From Defluviitaleaceae bacterium (GTDB taxonomy: Bacteria; Bacillota; Clostridia; Lachnospirales; WQUN01): 6,587 nucleotides of DNA. The position numbers and the translations under genes were made by a program. The stretch lies in contig WRHA01000309.1 in NCBI GenBank assembly GCA_009783395.1, positions 1-6,587 of the forward strand, in the 5' to 3' direction. Under the pieces are notes generated by a model. It worked only from the letters and a program-made list of their open reading frames with translations. It did not search any database and had not been told where the DNA came from. This document shows, one piece after another, positions 1 through 6,308 of the stretch (position 1 is its first letter; the number at the start of each line of letters is the position of its first letter).

Positions 1-895
1 AGCCCACGGCGGGCGTCGGCGAGCCGCCGATTTGCGAAATCAGCCCGTCGTATCGGCCGCCGCCGATTACGGTCGGCAGGTTGGGTGCGATAAATTCGAA
101 CACCGTGCGCGTGTAATAATCAAGCCCTCGCACGATTTTCGGGTCAACCTCAAAGGGAATTTTCATGCGCGAAAGCAGATTTTGCAGTTCGGCAAAATGG
201 CTGAGACACTCGTCGTCGAGCGCGTCCAAAACCGACGGCGCGGCTTGCATAATGTCCTTGCAACCCGGCGTTTTGCAGTCCAGCACGCGCAGCGGATTTT
301 TTTCAAACCGCGATTTGCAAAGCCCGCACAAATCTTCCATGCGCCGGCCTAAAAAATTCTTCAAATTTTCGTGATAAACCTTGCGGCAATCGGGGCAACC
401 GATGCTGTTTATGCAAACGGCAACGTCGCGCACGCCGATTTTTTTCAGCACTTCCCATCCGATTGAAATAACCTCGGCCTCTGCCGCCGCGCCCGACGCA
501 CCAAAAACCTCCACGCCAAACTGATTATGCTGGCGAAAGCGACCTTCCTGCGGCCGTTCGTAGCGAAAATTCGGCCCGAAATAGTATAGCTTTGTCGGTT
601 GGGGGCGGTTGTGCAAACCGCGCTCGATGTAGGCCCGCGCCGCGCCGGCTGTTTGCTCCGGTCTGAGGGAAATACTGCGGCCGCCCTTGTCCTCAAATGT
701 GTACATTTCCTTTTGCACAACGTCCGTCGTGTCGCCCACACCGCGCAAAAAAAGCTCGGTGTTCTCGAAAATAGGTACACGAATTTCATCAAACCCAAAC
801 GCATCCGTCACCTCGCGTATGCACGCCTCGATGTGATGCCAAATGTTCATGTCCTCGCCGCAGACGTCCTGCGTGCCTCTTGGTGCTTGTATCAT
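1..895 (-). CDS. hisS: Histidyl-tRNA synthetase, N-terminal 298 residues (3' end beyond window)
   Basis: Class II aminoacyl-tRNA synthetase that attaches histidine to tRNA-His in the cytoplasm. The minus-strand frame is open from an ATG at 895 to the window edge and begins MIQAPRGTQD, the usual HisRS start. Class II motif 2 is FRYERPQEGRFRQ at residues 110-122. The histidine-specific segments are RGLDYYTRTVFE at 256-267 and GGGRYDGL at 278-285. The middle insertion carries Cys167, Cys170, Cys190 and Cys193, a possible metal-binding pair of CxxC motifs that I have seen described for many bacterial HisRS; metal binding here is inference. The family is about 420 residues, so roughly the last 120, including the anticodon-binding domain, lie outside. 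The start is fixed by GGGAGG seven bases upstream. It follows hemZ after a 67-base gap containing its own promoter. The identity is very secure. Confidence 0.97.
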   Translation of the reverse strand, partial: MIQAPRGTQDVCGEDMNIWHHIEACIREVTDAFGFDEIRVPIFENTELFLRGVGDTTDVVQKEMYTFEDKGGRSISLRPEQTAGAARAYIERGLHNRPQPTKLYYFGPNFRYERPQEGRFRQHNQFGVEVFGASGAAAEAEVISIGWEVLKKIGVRDVAVCINSIGCPDCRKVYHENLKNFLGRRMEDLCGLCKSRFEKNPLRVLDCKTPGCKDIMQAAPSVLDALDDECLSHFAELQNLLSRMKIPFEVDPKIVRGLDYYTRTVFEFIAPNLPTVIGGGRYDGLISQIGGSPTPAVG

Positions 896-902
896 GGGGT
901 TG

Positions 903-908
903 CCTCCC
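903..908 (-). promoter_or_regulatory. Ribosome binding site of hisS
   Basis: The minus strand reads GGGAGG, seven bases before the ATG at 895. This is a strong Shine-Dalgarno match and supports that start codon. Confidence 0.85.
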
Positions 909-925
909 GGTATTTGAGATGTAAA

Positions 926-953
926 ATTATACCGCGAATTATCCCGATGTCAA
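926..953 (-). promoter_or_regulatory. Consensus vegetative promoter for hisS
   Basis: The minus strand has a perfect -35 TTGACA (953-948), a 16-base spacer and a perfect -10 TATAAT (931-926). Transcription should begin near 919, leaving a leader of about 24 bases before the hisS ATG. Such a leader is too short to hold a T-box riboswitch, so control by uncharged tRNA-His at the leader is not supported here. The promoter lies wholly in the gap after the hemZ stop codon, so hisS can be transcribed independently of rel-hemZ. Confidence 0.8.
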
Positions 954-962
954 AAAGAGAGC

Positions 963-2483
963 TTATTTTTGCGGAGCAAAAGCGCGCCTTGCAACAAAAA
1001 CCTCGGGATTCTTTGCGTTAAATTCGCGAGAGATTTTCGCGCCCCGAACAAATTTACTTACCGCGCCCGCGCCGATACCCAAAATCGTTTGCACCTCGGC
1101 CATCATGCCGACATTGTAGAGACACTCGCGGCCGGGCAGGGCGTATCCGACATTTTCAAACAGGCCGACCATGTTTTTTTGGCGGTATAAATAATACGGC
1201 GAAAGCCCCATGGCCGCGCAGGATTCGGCGGCAACAGAAAGCGCGGCTTCAACGGAATTTTTGCCGAAGTTTTTCGCACCGATTTGTTCACAGGCGTCGA
1301 ACGCAATCCGGCTTCGAGACGTAATGTCGCCTACCACAAGATGTCCACGGCGCCCAATGCACGCTTGGCGTGCCTTCAAGTGCGATGCACGTTTAATCGC
1401 GAGGGTGTGGATTGTGATATTTTCGGGGGCAAGCGGCGCGAGTGCGTCCATGTTTCGGCGCATGTCCCCGTCTGTTTCGCCGGGCAGGCCTGCGATTAAA
1501 TCGGTGTTTATGCAGTCAAATCCGGCATCCCTCGCAAGGGCAAACGCACGAAAAAAATCAGCGGCTGTGTGACTGCGCCCGATTGCCGCAAGGGCGGCAT
1601 CATTCAGGGTTTGCGGATTAACGGCGATGCGATTTACGCCATACCTGCGCAAAATTTGCAAATTCGTAGGGGTCAATGTATCCGGTCGCCCCGCTTCAAC
1701 GGTAAATTCCGCGTCGAGCATAAGGAATTCTGCAAAATTTTCACGCGCAGCAAACAGCATTTTTTCAAGCAAAGCGTTCGGCAAAAAAGTCGGCGTGCCG
1801 CCACCTATGTAAATTGAAGAAATCCGCAAACCGCTCTCGCGCAAATAAATCACTTTCTCACGTATCTCGTCGATAATCGCGGAAACATATCGCGCCAAAA
1901 AATCTGCATCGGCGGGCTTGTCCGCCGTGTTAAATGAACAATAAATGCATCGCGACGGGCAAAACGGCACACTGATATACAGCCCGACGCTTCCGCTAAT
2001 CCGCGCTTCCACGCGCTGTTCCGCATGAGCCGTCGCCACCGCAAGCCGCGCCTTCTCGTCGCTCACACAAAACGGATTCGCAAGTCGCGCCAAGATGTCG
2101 TCATCTCCGCATCCGTCCCCCATCCACTCCCGCACCAATTTCGACGGACGAATCCCTGTTAGCGCGCCCCAGGGCGTATGCGCGCCAACCGCCCGTTGCA
2201 ACGCATGATAAATCGCCAACATTAAAATACGGCGAGAATTTAAAAAGCTCTCACCGCCATCCGCAAATTTCTCTCGTGTTATCTCCGCGCCGTTTTTATA
2301 AATAACCGCCCACGCGGCCCCTCCGTCAAAAAAGCTCTCGACACAAAATCCGTTGGCACAAATATCTTCCCCAAACGAAAACCTCGCCCCCGGGAAAAAA
2401 ACCTGCGCAACAACCTGCACCTCGTTTCGACACTCATGCCCTCGCAAAACACAGCTCACCGTCAAAACGTCGGAGTTTGGCAC
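963..2483 (-). CDS. hemZ: HemZ, radical-SAM coproporphyrinogen dehydrogenase-type protein
   Basis: Cytoplasmic radical-SAM protein of the HemN-like family, subgroup HemZ. The family is annotated as oxygen-independent oxidation of coproporphyrinogen III to protoporphyrinogen IX in haem synthesis, but the biochemical role of HemZ is less firmly shown than that of HemN. An N-terminal region ends in WGALTGIRPSKL (105-116), a HemZ hallmark. The radical-SAM cluster motif CPSRCIYC is at 175-182, GGGTPT at 227-232, VEAGRPDT at 262-269 and DLIAGLPGE at 328-336. The C-terminal HemZ signatures are YYLYRQKNM (430-438), NVGYALPGRECLYN (444-457) and EVQTILGIGAGAVSKF (463-478). All three cluster cysteines are present. 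The 506 residues include about 27 extra residues between 368 and 425 relative to the Bacillus protein as I remember it. The GTG start overlaps the rel stop codon (TAGTG) and has no good ribosome site of its own, which suggests translational coupling. Confidence 0.93.
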   Translation of the reverse strand: MPNSDVLTVSCVLRGHECRNEVQVVAQVFFPGARFSFGEDICANGFCVESFFDGGAAWAVIYKNGAEITREKFADGGESFLNSRRILMLAIYHALQRAVGAHTPWGALTGIRPSKLVREWMGDGCGDDDILARLANPFCVSDEKARLAVATAHAEQRVEARISGSVGLYISVPFCPSRCIYCSFNTADKPADADFLARYVSAIIDEIREKVIYLRESGLRISSIYIGGGTPTFLPNALLEKMLFAARENFAEFLMLDAEFTVEAGRPDTLTPTNLQILRRYGVNRIAVNPQTLNDAALAAIGRSHTAADFFRAFALARDAGFDCINTDLIAGLPGETDGDMRRNMDALAPLAPENITIHTLAIKRASHLKARQACIGRRGHLVVGDITSRSRIAFDACEQIGAKNFGKNSVEAALSVAAESCAAMGLSPYYLYRQKNMVGLFENVGYALPGRECLYNVGMMAEVQTILGIGAGAVSKFVRGAKISREFNAKNPEVFVARRAFAPQK

Positions 2484-4663
2484 TATACTGCAACCCGCAT
2501 AATATCCCCCACGCCGGGAATATTTTTTAGCTTCTTCTTGAGGGCGTTGAGTCGGTTGCCGTCCGCGATTTCAAGCCCCACAAAAATAATGGATTCCGAC
2601 TGAATCGTTCGGGCATTAATGGTTGTTACATGCACCTTTTCTTCGGCGAGGATGCGCGTAATGTCTGCGAGAAGACCGTCGCGGGCGTCACAATTCAGGC
2701 GCATTTCGGTGTGATAGCTGTTGCCGCGCTTGGAATCGGCGTGCCACTGCGCCTCAATCAGGCGGCGGCGTTCAAATTCATCCATTCTTACAATATTAAT
2801 GCAGTTGGTCATGTGGACGGTAAGGCCGCGCCCGCGTGTTACATATCCCAAAATTTCATCGCCGGGAAGCGGACTGCAACATCGTGCAAAACGCACCGCA
2901 GTGTCGCCGATGCCTTTAACGACGATGCCGCTTTTCTTCTTTGCAATTTCATGCTTGTCGGTGGCGTCGATAAGATTCTGGATCAGCTCTTCGTCGGTGG
3001 GCGGCGGCAAGGATTTTTCGAATTCGCGCATGAGATGATGCACGACGATTTTCTCTTTAAGCCCGCCAACCCCAACCATTACATAAAGCTGGTCGATTGT
3101 GCGACAGTTGAAACGCTCTAAAACGTCTGTTTCGCGGCGATCCTGCAAGAGGGTTTCCCAGTCCATGTTTTCGTCTTTTGCGGAGGCTTCGAGGGCTTCG
3201 CGCCCCTTGCGCAGGTTTTCTCCGCGAGATTCTTTGTTAAACCACTGCGTAATTTTTGTTTTTGCGGCGTTTGTTTTAACGATGTTTAGCCAGTCGCGGC
3301 TCGGGCCTTTGACGTTTTGGCTCGTTATTATCTCAACCATGTCGCCGGTTTGGAGCTCGGTGTCCACGGGAACAATTTTTCCGTTTATGCGCGCACCGTT
3401 CATGCGGTTGCCTACGGCGGAGTGAATTGTGTATGCGTAGTCAATCGCGCACGCGCCGCTTAAAAGCGAAACTATTTCACCCTTGGGCGTGAAGCAGTAA
3501 ACATGCTCGGCAAATGCGTCCAAGTCCATTTTAAGCGCGTCGAGATACTCGTCGCTGCCGGACATATTGCGCTGTAAATCCATGATTTCCTGTAGCCATT
3601 TATCCTTCGCGGCCTTGCCGCTTTCCTTGTATTTCCAGTGTGCCGCAATGCCGTATTCTGCGACGGCGTGCATCTCAAATGTGCGGATTTGCACCTCAAA
3701 CGGCTCGCCCGGCCCCATAAGCGTCGTGTGAAGCGAGCGATAGCCGTTTGGTTTTTTAAGGCCGATATAGTCTTTCATGCGGCCGGGAATCGGCGTGTAC
3801 ATATCATGCATTACGCCCAGCACGTCATAGCATTCGCCTTTTTCTTCAACAAGAATGCGCACGGCATAAATATCAAACATTTCTGCCAGCGACTTTCCGC
3901 GAGAAATCATTTTTTTGTAAATCGAATAAAGCCGCTTTGGGCGACCTTCGACTTGCGCAAGTATTCCTTCGGTTTCGAGGCGTGCGCGGATTTCCTTCAT
4001 TATTTGCTCAACGATTTCCTGACGTCCCGACTGCTTTATCTCAATTTTATTTAAAAGCTCGTCGTATTTCTTGCGGTCGCTGTACATAAAGCCGAGTTCT
4101 TCGAGTTCGTATCGCAGTTTTGCAATACCGAGCCTGTGCGCAAGCGGTGCGTAAATGTCCAGCGTTTCCTGCGCTATTTCGCGCTGTTTTTCCTCAGGAT
4201 GCCCGCTGAGCGTGCGCATGTTGTGCAACCTGTCCGCAATTTTTATAAGCAAAACGCGCACGTCCTGCGACATATGAAAAAACATTTTGCGATAATTTTC
4301 GGCCTGGCGGCTCGTTTTGGAGACATATGCAACCTTGGCGATTTTCGTCACGCCATCAACAAGCAGAGTGACATCTTCCCCAAAGCGTTTCAAAATATCT
4401 TCGCGTGTGAAATGTGTATCTTCGACGACATCATGCAAAATAGCGGCGGCAATCGACTCGAGGTCTGTTCGAATTTCCGCAAGATAAACAGCAACGGTAA
4501 GGGGATGCATGATATAAGGCTCGCCCGTTTTGCGGTACTGATTAAAATGCCCCTCGTTCGCCATATTAAAGGCGCGTTCGATCATATCAAGCGAGGTGTC
4601 CCGGCGGTATTTTCTAATTTCCGCAATAAGTTGCTCGTATAAGTTTTTTACGGCGATGTCCAC
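2483..4663 (-). CDS. rel: Bifunctional (p)ppGpp synthetase/hydrolase, Rel
   Basis: Makes and degrades the alarmone (p)ppGpp, the stringent response signal. The frame gives 726 residues from a GTG at 4663, the usual length of long RSH proteins. The HD hydrolase domain has Arg44, His53, HDVVED at 77-82, Asp144 and Asn148. The synthetase domain has RPKRLYSIYKKM (242-253), Asp264, Tyr308 and Glu323 in EVQIRT. These numbers coincide with those known for the Streptococcus Rel structure, so both activities should be intact. RMKD at 295-298 is the RxKD form typical of bifunctional enzymes, not the ExDD form of RelA. A TGS domain (about 387-450), a conserved Cys594-Cys595/Cys621 region and a C-terminal ACT domain (about 653-726) follow. 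An in-frame ATG at 4681 lies across the Shine-Dalgarno AAAGGAGG, so GTG 4663 is preferred. hemZ follows directly with a one-base overlap. Confidence 0.97.
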   Translation of the reverse strand: MDIAVKNLYEQLIAEIRKYRRDTSLDMIERAFNMANEGHFNQYRKTGEPYIMHPLTVAVYLAEIRTDLESIAAAILHDVVEDTHFTREDILKRFGEDVTLLVDGVTKIAKVAYVSKTSRQAENYRKMFFHMSQDVRVLLIKIADRLHNMRTLSGHPEEKQREIAQETLDIYAPLAHRLGIAKLRYELEELGFMYSDRKKYDELLNKIEIKQSGRQEIVEQIMKEIRARLETEGILAQVEGRPKRLYSIYKKMISRGKSLAEMFDIYAVRILVEEKGECYDVLGVMHDMYTPIPGRMKDYIGLKKPNGYRSLHTTLMGPGEPFEVQIRTFEMHAVAEYGIAAHWKYKESGKAAKDKWLQEIMDLQRNMSGSDEYLDALKMDLDAFAEHVYCFTPKGEIVSLLSGACAIDYAYTIHSAVGNRMNGARINGKIVPVDTELQTGDMVEIITSQNVKGPSRDWLNIVKTNAAKTKITQWFNKESRGENLRKGREALEASAKDENMDWETLLQDRRETDVLERFNCRTIDQLYVMVGVGGLKEKIVVHHLMREFEKSLPPPTDEELIQNLIDATDKHEIAKKKSGIVVKGIGDTAVRFARCCSPLPGDEILGYVTRGRGLTVHMTNCINIVRMDEFERRRLIEAQWHADSKRGNSYHTEMRLNCDARDGLLADITRILAEEKVHVTTINARTIQSESIIFVGLEIADGNRLNALKKKLKNIPGVGDIMRVAV

Positions 4664-4670
4664 AAGAACA

Positions 4671-4678
4671 CCTCCTTT
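4671..4678 (-). promoter_or_regulatory. Ribosome binding site deciding the rel start
   Basis: The minus strand reads AAAGGAGG, with seven bases between it and GTG 4663. The upstream in-frame ATG at 4681 immediately precedes this site and has no ribosome site of its own, so that ATG is probably not used. Confidence 0.85.
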
Positions 4679-4694
4679 CATATGTATTCCTACG

Positions 4695-4722
4695 ATTATA
4701 AGGATTTAGCCTGAAAAAGCAA
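4695..4722 (-). promoter_or_regulatory. Probable promoter of rel-hemZ
   Basis: The minus strand has a perfect -10 TATAAT at 4700-4695. A weak -35, TTGCTT, lies at 4722-4717 with a 16-base spacer. Transcription would start near 4688, giving a leader of about 25 bases before the GTG at 4663. The -35 overlaps the first unit of a GCAAGTTTG repeat array, so a protein bound to the array could affect this promoter. Confidence 0.6.
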
Positions 4723-4764
4723 GTTTGCGTGGCAAGTTTGCCGCAAGTTTGTCGCAAGTTTGTA
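4719..4764. repeat. Four direct repeats of GCAAGTTTG at one-turn spacing
   Basis: The 9-mer GCAAGTTTG occurs exactly four times, starting at 4719, 4732, 4743 and 4754, so the spacings are 13, 11 and 11 bases. The first two units read GCAAGTTTGC, which has GCAA...TTGC dyad symmetry; the last two end in T. Spacing near one helical turn places all copies on about the same face of the DNA. The array sits between the rel and DUF554 promoters, overlaps the rel -35 and ends just before the DUF554 -10. A regulatory binding array is a reasonable inference, but I recognise no known operator, and simple tandem duplication is the alternative. Confidence 0.8.
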
Positions 4765-4773
4765 TGATATGAT
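4765..4773 (+). promoter_or_regulatory. Possible extended -10 promoter for the DUF554 gene
   Basis: TGA-TATGAT matches the extended -10 pattern TGnTATAAT with one mismatch in the hexamer. A second overlapping TATGAT lies at 4763-4768. No good -35 is visible at the right distance, as expected for extended -10 promoters. Transcription would begin near 4780, so the hairpin at 4787-4844 would lie inside the 5' leader. Confidence 0.4.
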
Positions 4774-4786
4774 ACATGTTATGAAA

Positions 4787-4844
4787 AAATCGGTGAGTTG
4801 GTGCGGGTAGCCACACTACCCGCACCAACTCGTCGCACCGATTT
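4787..4844. repeat. Large imperfect inverted repeat, hairpin or minus-strand terminator
   Basis: The outer arms AAATCGGTG (4787-4795) and CACCGATTT (4836-4844) pair over 9 bp. The inner arms AGTTGGTGCGGGTAG (4796-4810) and CTACCCGCACCAACT (4816-4830) pair perfectly over 15 bp around the loop CCACA. A one-sided bulge CGTCG (4831-4835) separates the two stems. On the minus strand the outer stem runs into six Ts (4789-4784), the layout of an intrinsic terminator protecting rel from upstream antisense reading. On the plus strand it would be a leader hairpin ending six bases before the ribosome site of the DUF554 gene, with no U-run. I do not recognise it as a member of a named repeat family. Confidence 0.85.
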
Positions 4845-4850
4845 ATAATG

Positions 4851-4856
4851 AGAGGA
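4851..4856 (+). promoter_or_regulatory. Ribosome binding site deciding the DUF554 gene start
   Basis: AGAGGA lies nine bases before ATG 4866. The earlier in-frame ATG at 4848 overlaps the 5' side of this site and has no ribosome site before it, so 4866 is the better start. Confidence 0.65.
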
Positions 4857-4865
4857 TTTTTTTTC

Positions 4866-5546
4866 ATGACCGGGGCGATAATAAACGCCGCCGCAATCCT
4901 TGCGGGCGGCGCGGTTGGGCTGTTACTTAAAGGACGGATTAACGAAAAAATTACAGCGGCCATTATTCGCGCAATGGGGCTTTGTGTATGTATAATCGGG
5001 ATTTCGGGCGCGCTTGGCGGCGATATAATGCTTATGGTAACGTCGCTTGCGCTGGGCGTTTTGGTTGGCGAGTTGCTTCGCATTGACGATCATCTGAATG
5101 CGTTCGGGCTTTTTTTGCAAAAAAAATTCACCAAGGGTGATGGTGAATCGACTTTTGCGCAGGGTTTTGTTTCCTCTACTCTGCTTTTTTGCGTTGGCGC
5201 AATGGCAATTGTGGGGTCTCTCGACAGCGGGCTTCGCGACGACCAAAGCATCATCACGGCAAAATCCCTTATCGACGGCGTTGCATCCGTCGCATTTGCA
5301 TCAACTTTTGGCATCGGCGTACTTTTTTCCGCCGTTGCCGTTTTTTTATACCAAGGAAGCATCGAGCTTTTCGCCGCTCAATTACAGGACGTCTTCTCCG
5401 ACGCATTAATTGCCCAGCTCTCCGGCATCGGCGGCGTAATGATTCTCGGCATCGGCGCGAACATGGCTCTTGGGGCTCAAATTCGCGTTGCCAATATGTT
5501 GCCGGGATTTTTGTTTGCGGGGGGGTATTATGTAATATTTTTTTAG
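4866..5546 (+). CDS. DUF554 family integral membrane protein (YdfK/YqgA-like)
   Basis: Integral inner-membrane protein of about 226 residues, matching the 225-235 typical of DUF554. Transport has been proposed for relatives, but no reaction is established, so I assign none. The N-terminus MTGAIINAAAILAGG is family-like. Hydrophobic segments lie at about 2-22, 37-52, 55-68, 99-118, 136-162, 184-200 and 206-225. Characteristic stretches are FCVGAMAIVGSLDSGL (108-123), KSLIDGVASVAFAS (133-146) and VFLYQGS (159-165). An ATG six codons earlier (4848) is in frame, but the ribosome site and the family N-terminus favour 4866. The gene is divergent from rel, from which a repeat-rich region separates it, and its TAG overlaps by four bases the end of the convergent DUF218 gene. 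There is no room for a terminator between the two. Family assignment is firm; function is unknown. Confidence 0.9.
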   Translation: MTGAIINAAAILAGGAVGLLLKGRINEKITAAIIRAMGLCVCIIGISGALGGDIMLMVTSLALGVLVGELLRIDDHLNAFGLFLQKKFTKGDGESTFAQGFVSSTLLFCVGAMAIVGSLDSGLRDDQSIITAKSLIDGVASVAFASTFGIGVLFSAVAVFLYQGSIELFAAQLQDVFSDALIAQLSGIGGVMILGIGANMALGAQIRVANMLPGFLFAGGYYVIFF

Positions 5547-6298
5547 CCTTGCAACCAAAAGGCTATTGTGGCGGCCATTTCTCTTAGGTAGTTTGGGGCC
5601 AGGCTGTGCCATGGGGTTGGTGCGGGCAGGCCGCTTACGTTTAGGCCGAGGCGGTTTGCGGTTCTTGTGGCGCGGTAGATGTGAAAATCGTTTGAGACTA
5701 TTACATAGTGATGATAGTTGGGATGGATCGTCATTTCGCGGGTGAAAATTTTTCGGGAGTTTAGCAGATTTTCAAAAGTTGAGGTCGAGGTGTCTTCAAG
5801 AAAAATTCGCTCCTCTGCTATGCCCGCCCTCATAAGATATGTTGCCATTGCTTGTGCTTCGGTGACTGTTTGCCCCGCGCCGAGACCGCCGGTTACAACA
5901 ACCGGCACGTGGGGGTTGTCGTGCAAAAATTCCGCCGCCGCATCAAGCCTTCGCGCAAGATGCCCGCCCGGCTCGCCGTCCCTCAGCCCTGCGCCCAGCA
6001 CAATTACCGCCGCCGCGTCCGCATCGGGCGTGCGTGTGTTGCCGTAACCTGCCAAAAATATCGCAAAAATTATCAGCACAGAATAAAACGCCAAAACCAT
6101 ACGCCGCCCCCAAATCGGCATTTTTTCAAGAAAAATTCCGCAAAAAATCAAATCCGCCGCAACAATCGCAAGCAAAATACTGCCAAAATGCCACGAAAAA
6201 AGCAGCGACACAAAAAAATTTGCCGCCGCCAACGCACCGATTATGATGAGAATTGCACGAAAAACCTTCATCAGGTTGTTGGCATCATTGAACATCAT
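5543..6298 (-). CDS. DUF218 (YdcF/SanA-like) membrane-anchored protein
   Basis: Protein of 251 residues with an N-terminal membrane part and a C-terminal DUF218 domain. Hydrophobic segments at about 12-34, 38-57 and 66-84 are followed by the domain at about 96-240, which by comparison with the family probably faces outward. Family motifs are AVIVLGAGL (97-105), RRLDAA (116-121), VVTGGLG (134-140), TEAQAM (146-151), LEDTSTSTFENL (167-178) and VSNDFHIYRA (201-210). The Glu147, Glu168, Asn177 and His206 environment is the usual conserved set. SanA and ElyC relatives affect envelope integrity, and YdcF of E. coli has been reported to bind S-adenosylmethionine, but no general reaction is known. 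The chosen ATG at 6298 has an AGGA nine bases before it; a second ATG follows at once. It converges on the DUF554 gene and lies downstream of a regulator fragment on the same strand. Confidence 0.88.
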   Translation of the reverse strand: MMFNDANNLMKVFRAILIIIGALAAANFFVSLLFSWHFGSILLAIVAADLIFCGIFLEKMPIWGRRMVLAFYSVLIIFAIFLAGYGNTRTPDADAAAVIVLGAGLRDGEPGGHLARRLDAAAEFLHDNPHVPVVVTGGLGAGQTVTEAQAMATYLMRAGIAEERIFLEDTSTSTFENLLNSRKIFTREMTIHPNYHHYVIVSNDFHIYRATRTANRLGLNVSGLPAPTPWHSLAPNYLREMAATIAFWLQG

Positions 6299-6308
6299 TA
6301 AACATCAT
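6279..6308 (-). repeat. Three 10-bp tandem units spanning the DUF218 gene start
   Basis: The minus strand reads ATGATGTTTA (6308-6299), ATGATGTTCA (6298-6289) and ATGATGCCAA (6288-6279). The middle unit carries the start codon at 6298. Because the unit is 10 bases, each copy puts its ATG pair in a different frame. The first copy opens a seven-codon reading frame (MMFNDVQ, stop at 6287-6285) that overlaps the real start. Confidence 0.75.

Noticed and set aside
896..962. T-box or other riboswitch before hisS
   Set aside because: The gap is 67 bases and the transcript leader about 24, too short for a T-box. No specifier stem or antiterminator can be drawn.
1210..1572. Long plus-strand open frame within hemZ
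   Set aside because: It is opposite conserved HemZ motifs, has no ribosome site and its product resembles no family I know; it is a shadow frame.
5110..5125. 16-bp palindrome of seven Ts, GC and seven As
   Set aside because: It encodes FLQKK codons within the DUF554 gene. Low-complexity A/T runs are frequent in this window, so a palindrome of this kind is not strong evidence of a site.
5545..5564. Small hairpin AGCCTT...AAGGCT at the convergent gene ends, a candidate terminator
   Set aside because: The stem is only 6 bp. On the plus strand the T run comes before it and not after it; on the minus strand it is followed by As. It does not fit an intrinsic terminator in either direction.
5617..5627. 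Second copy of the hairpin arm sequence GTTGGTGCGGG
   Set aside because: Only 11 bases match, it lacks the inverted partner, and it encodes part of the DUF218 protein (PAPTP region). Chance is a fair explanation for a separate element here.
5888..5906. Perfect 7-bp hairpin GCCGGTT-ACAAC-AACCGGC
   Set aside because: It lies inside the DUF218 coding sequence, where it encodes the conserved VVVTG stretch, and has no T run or regulatory context.
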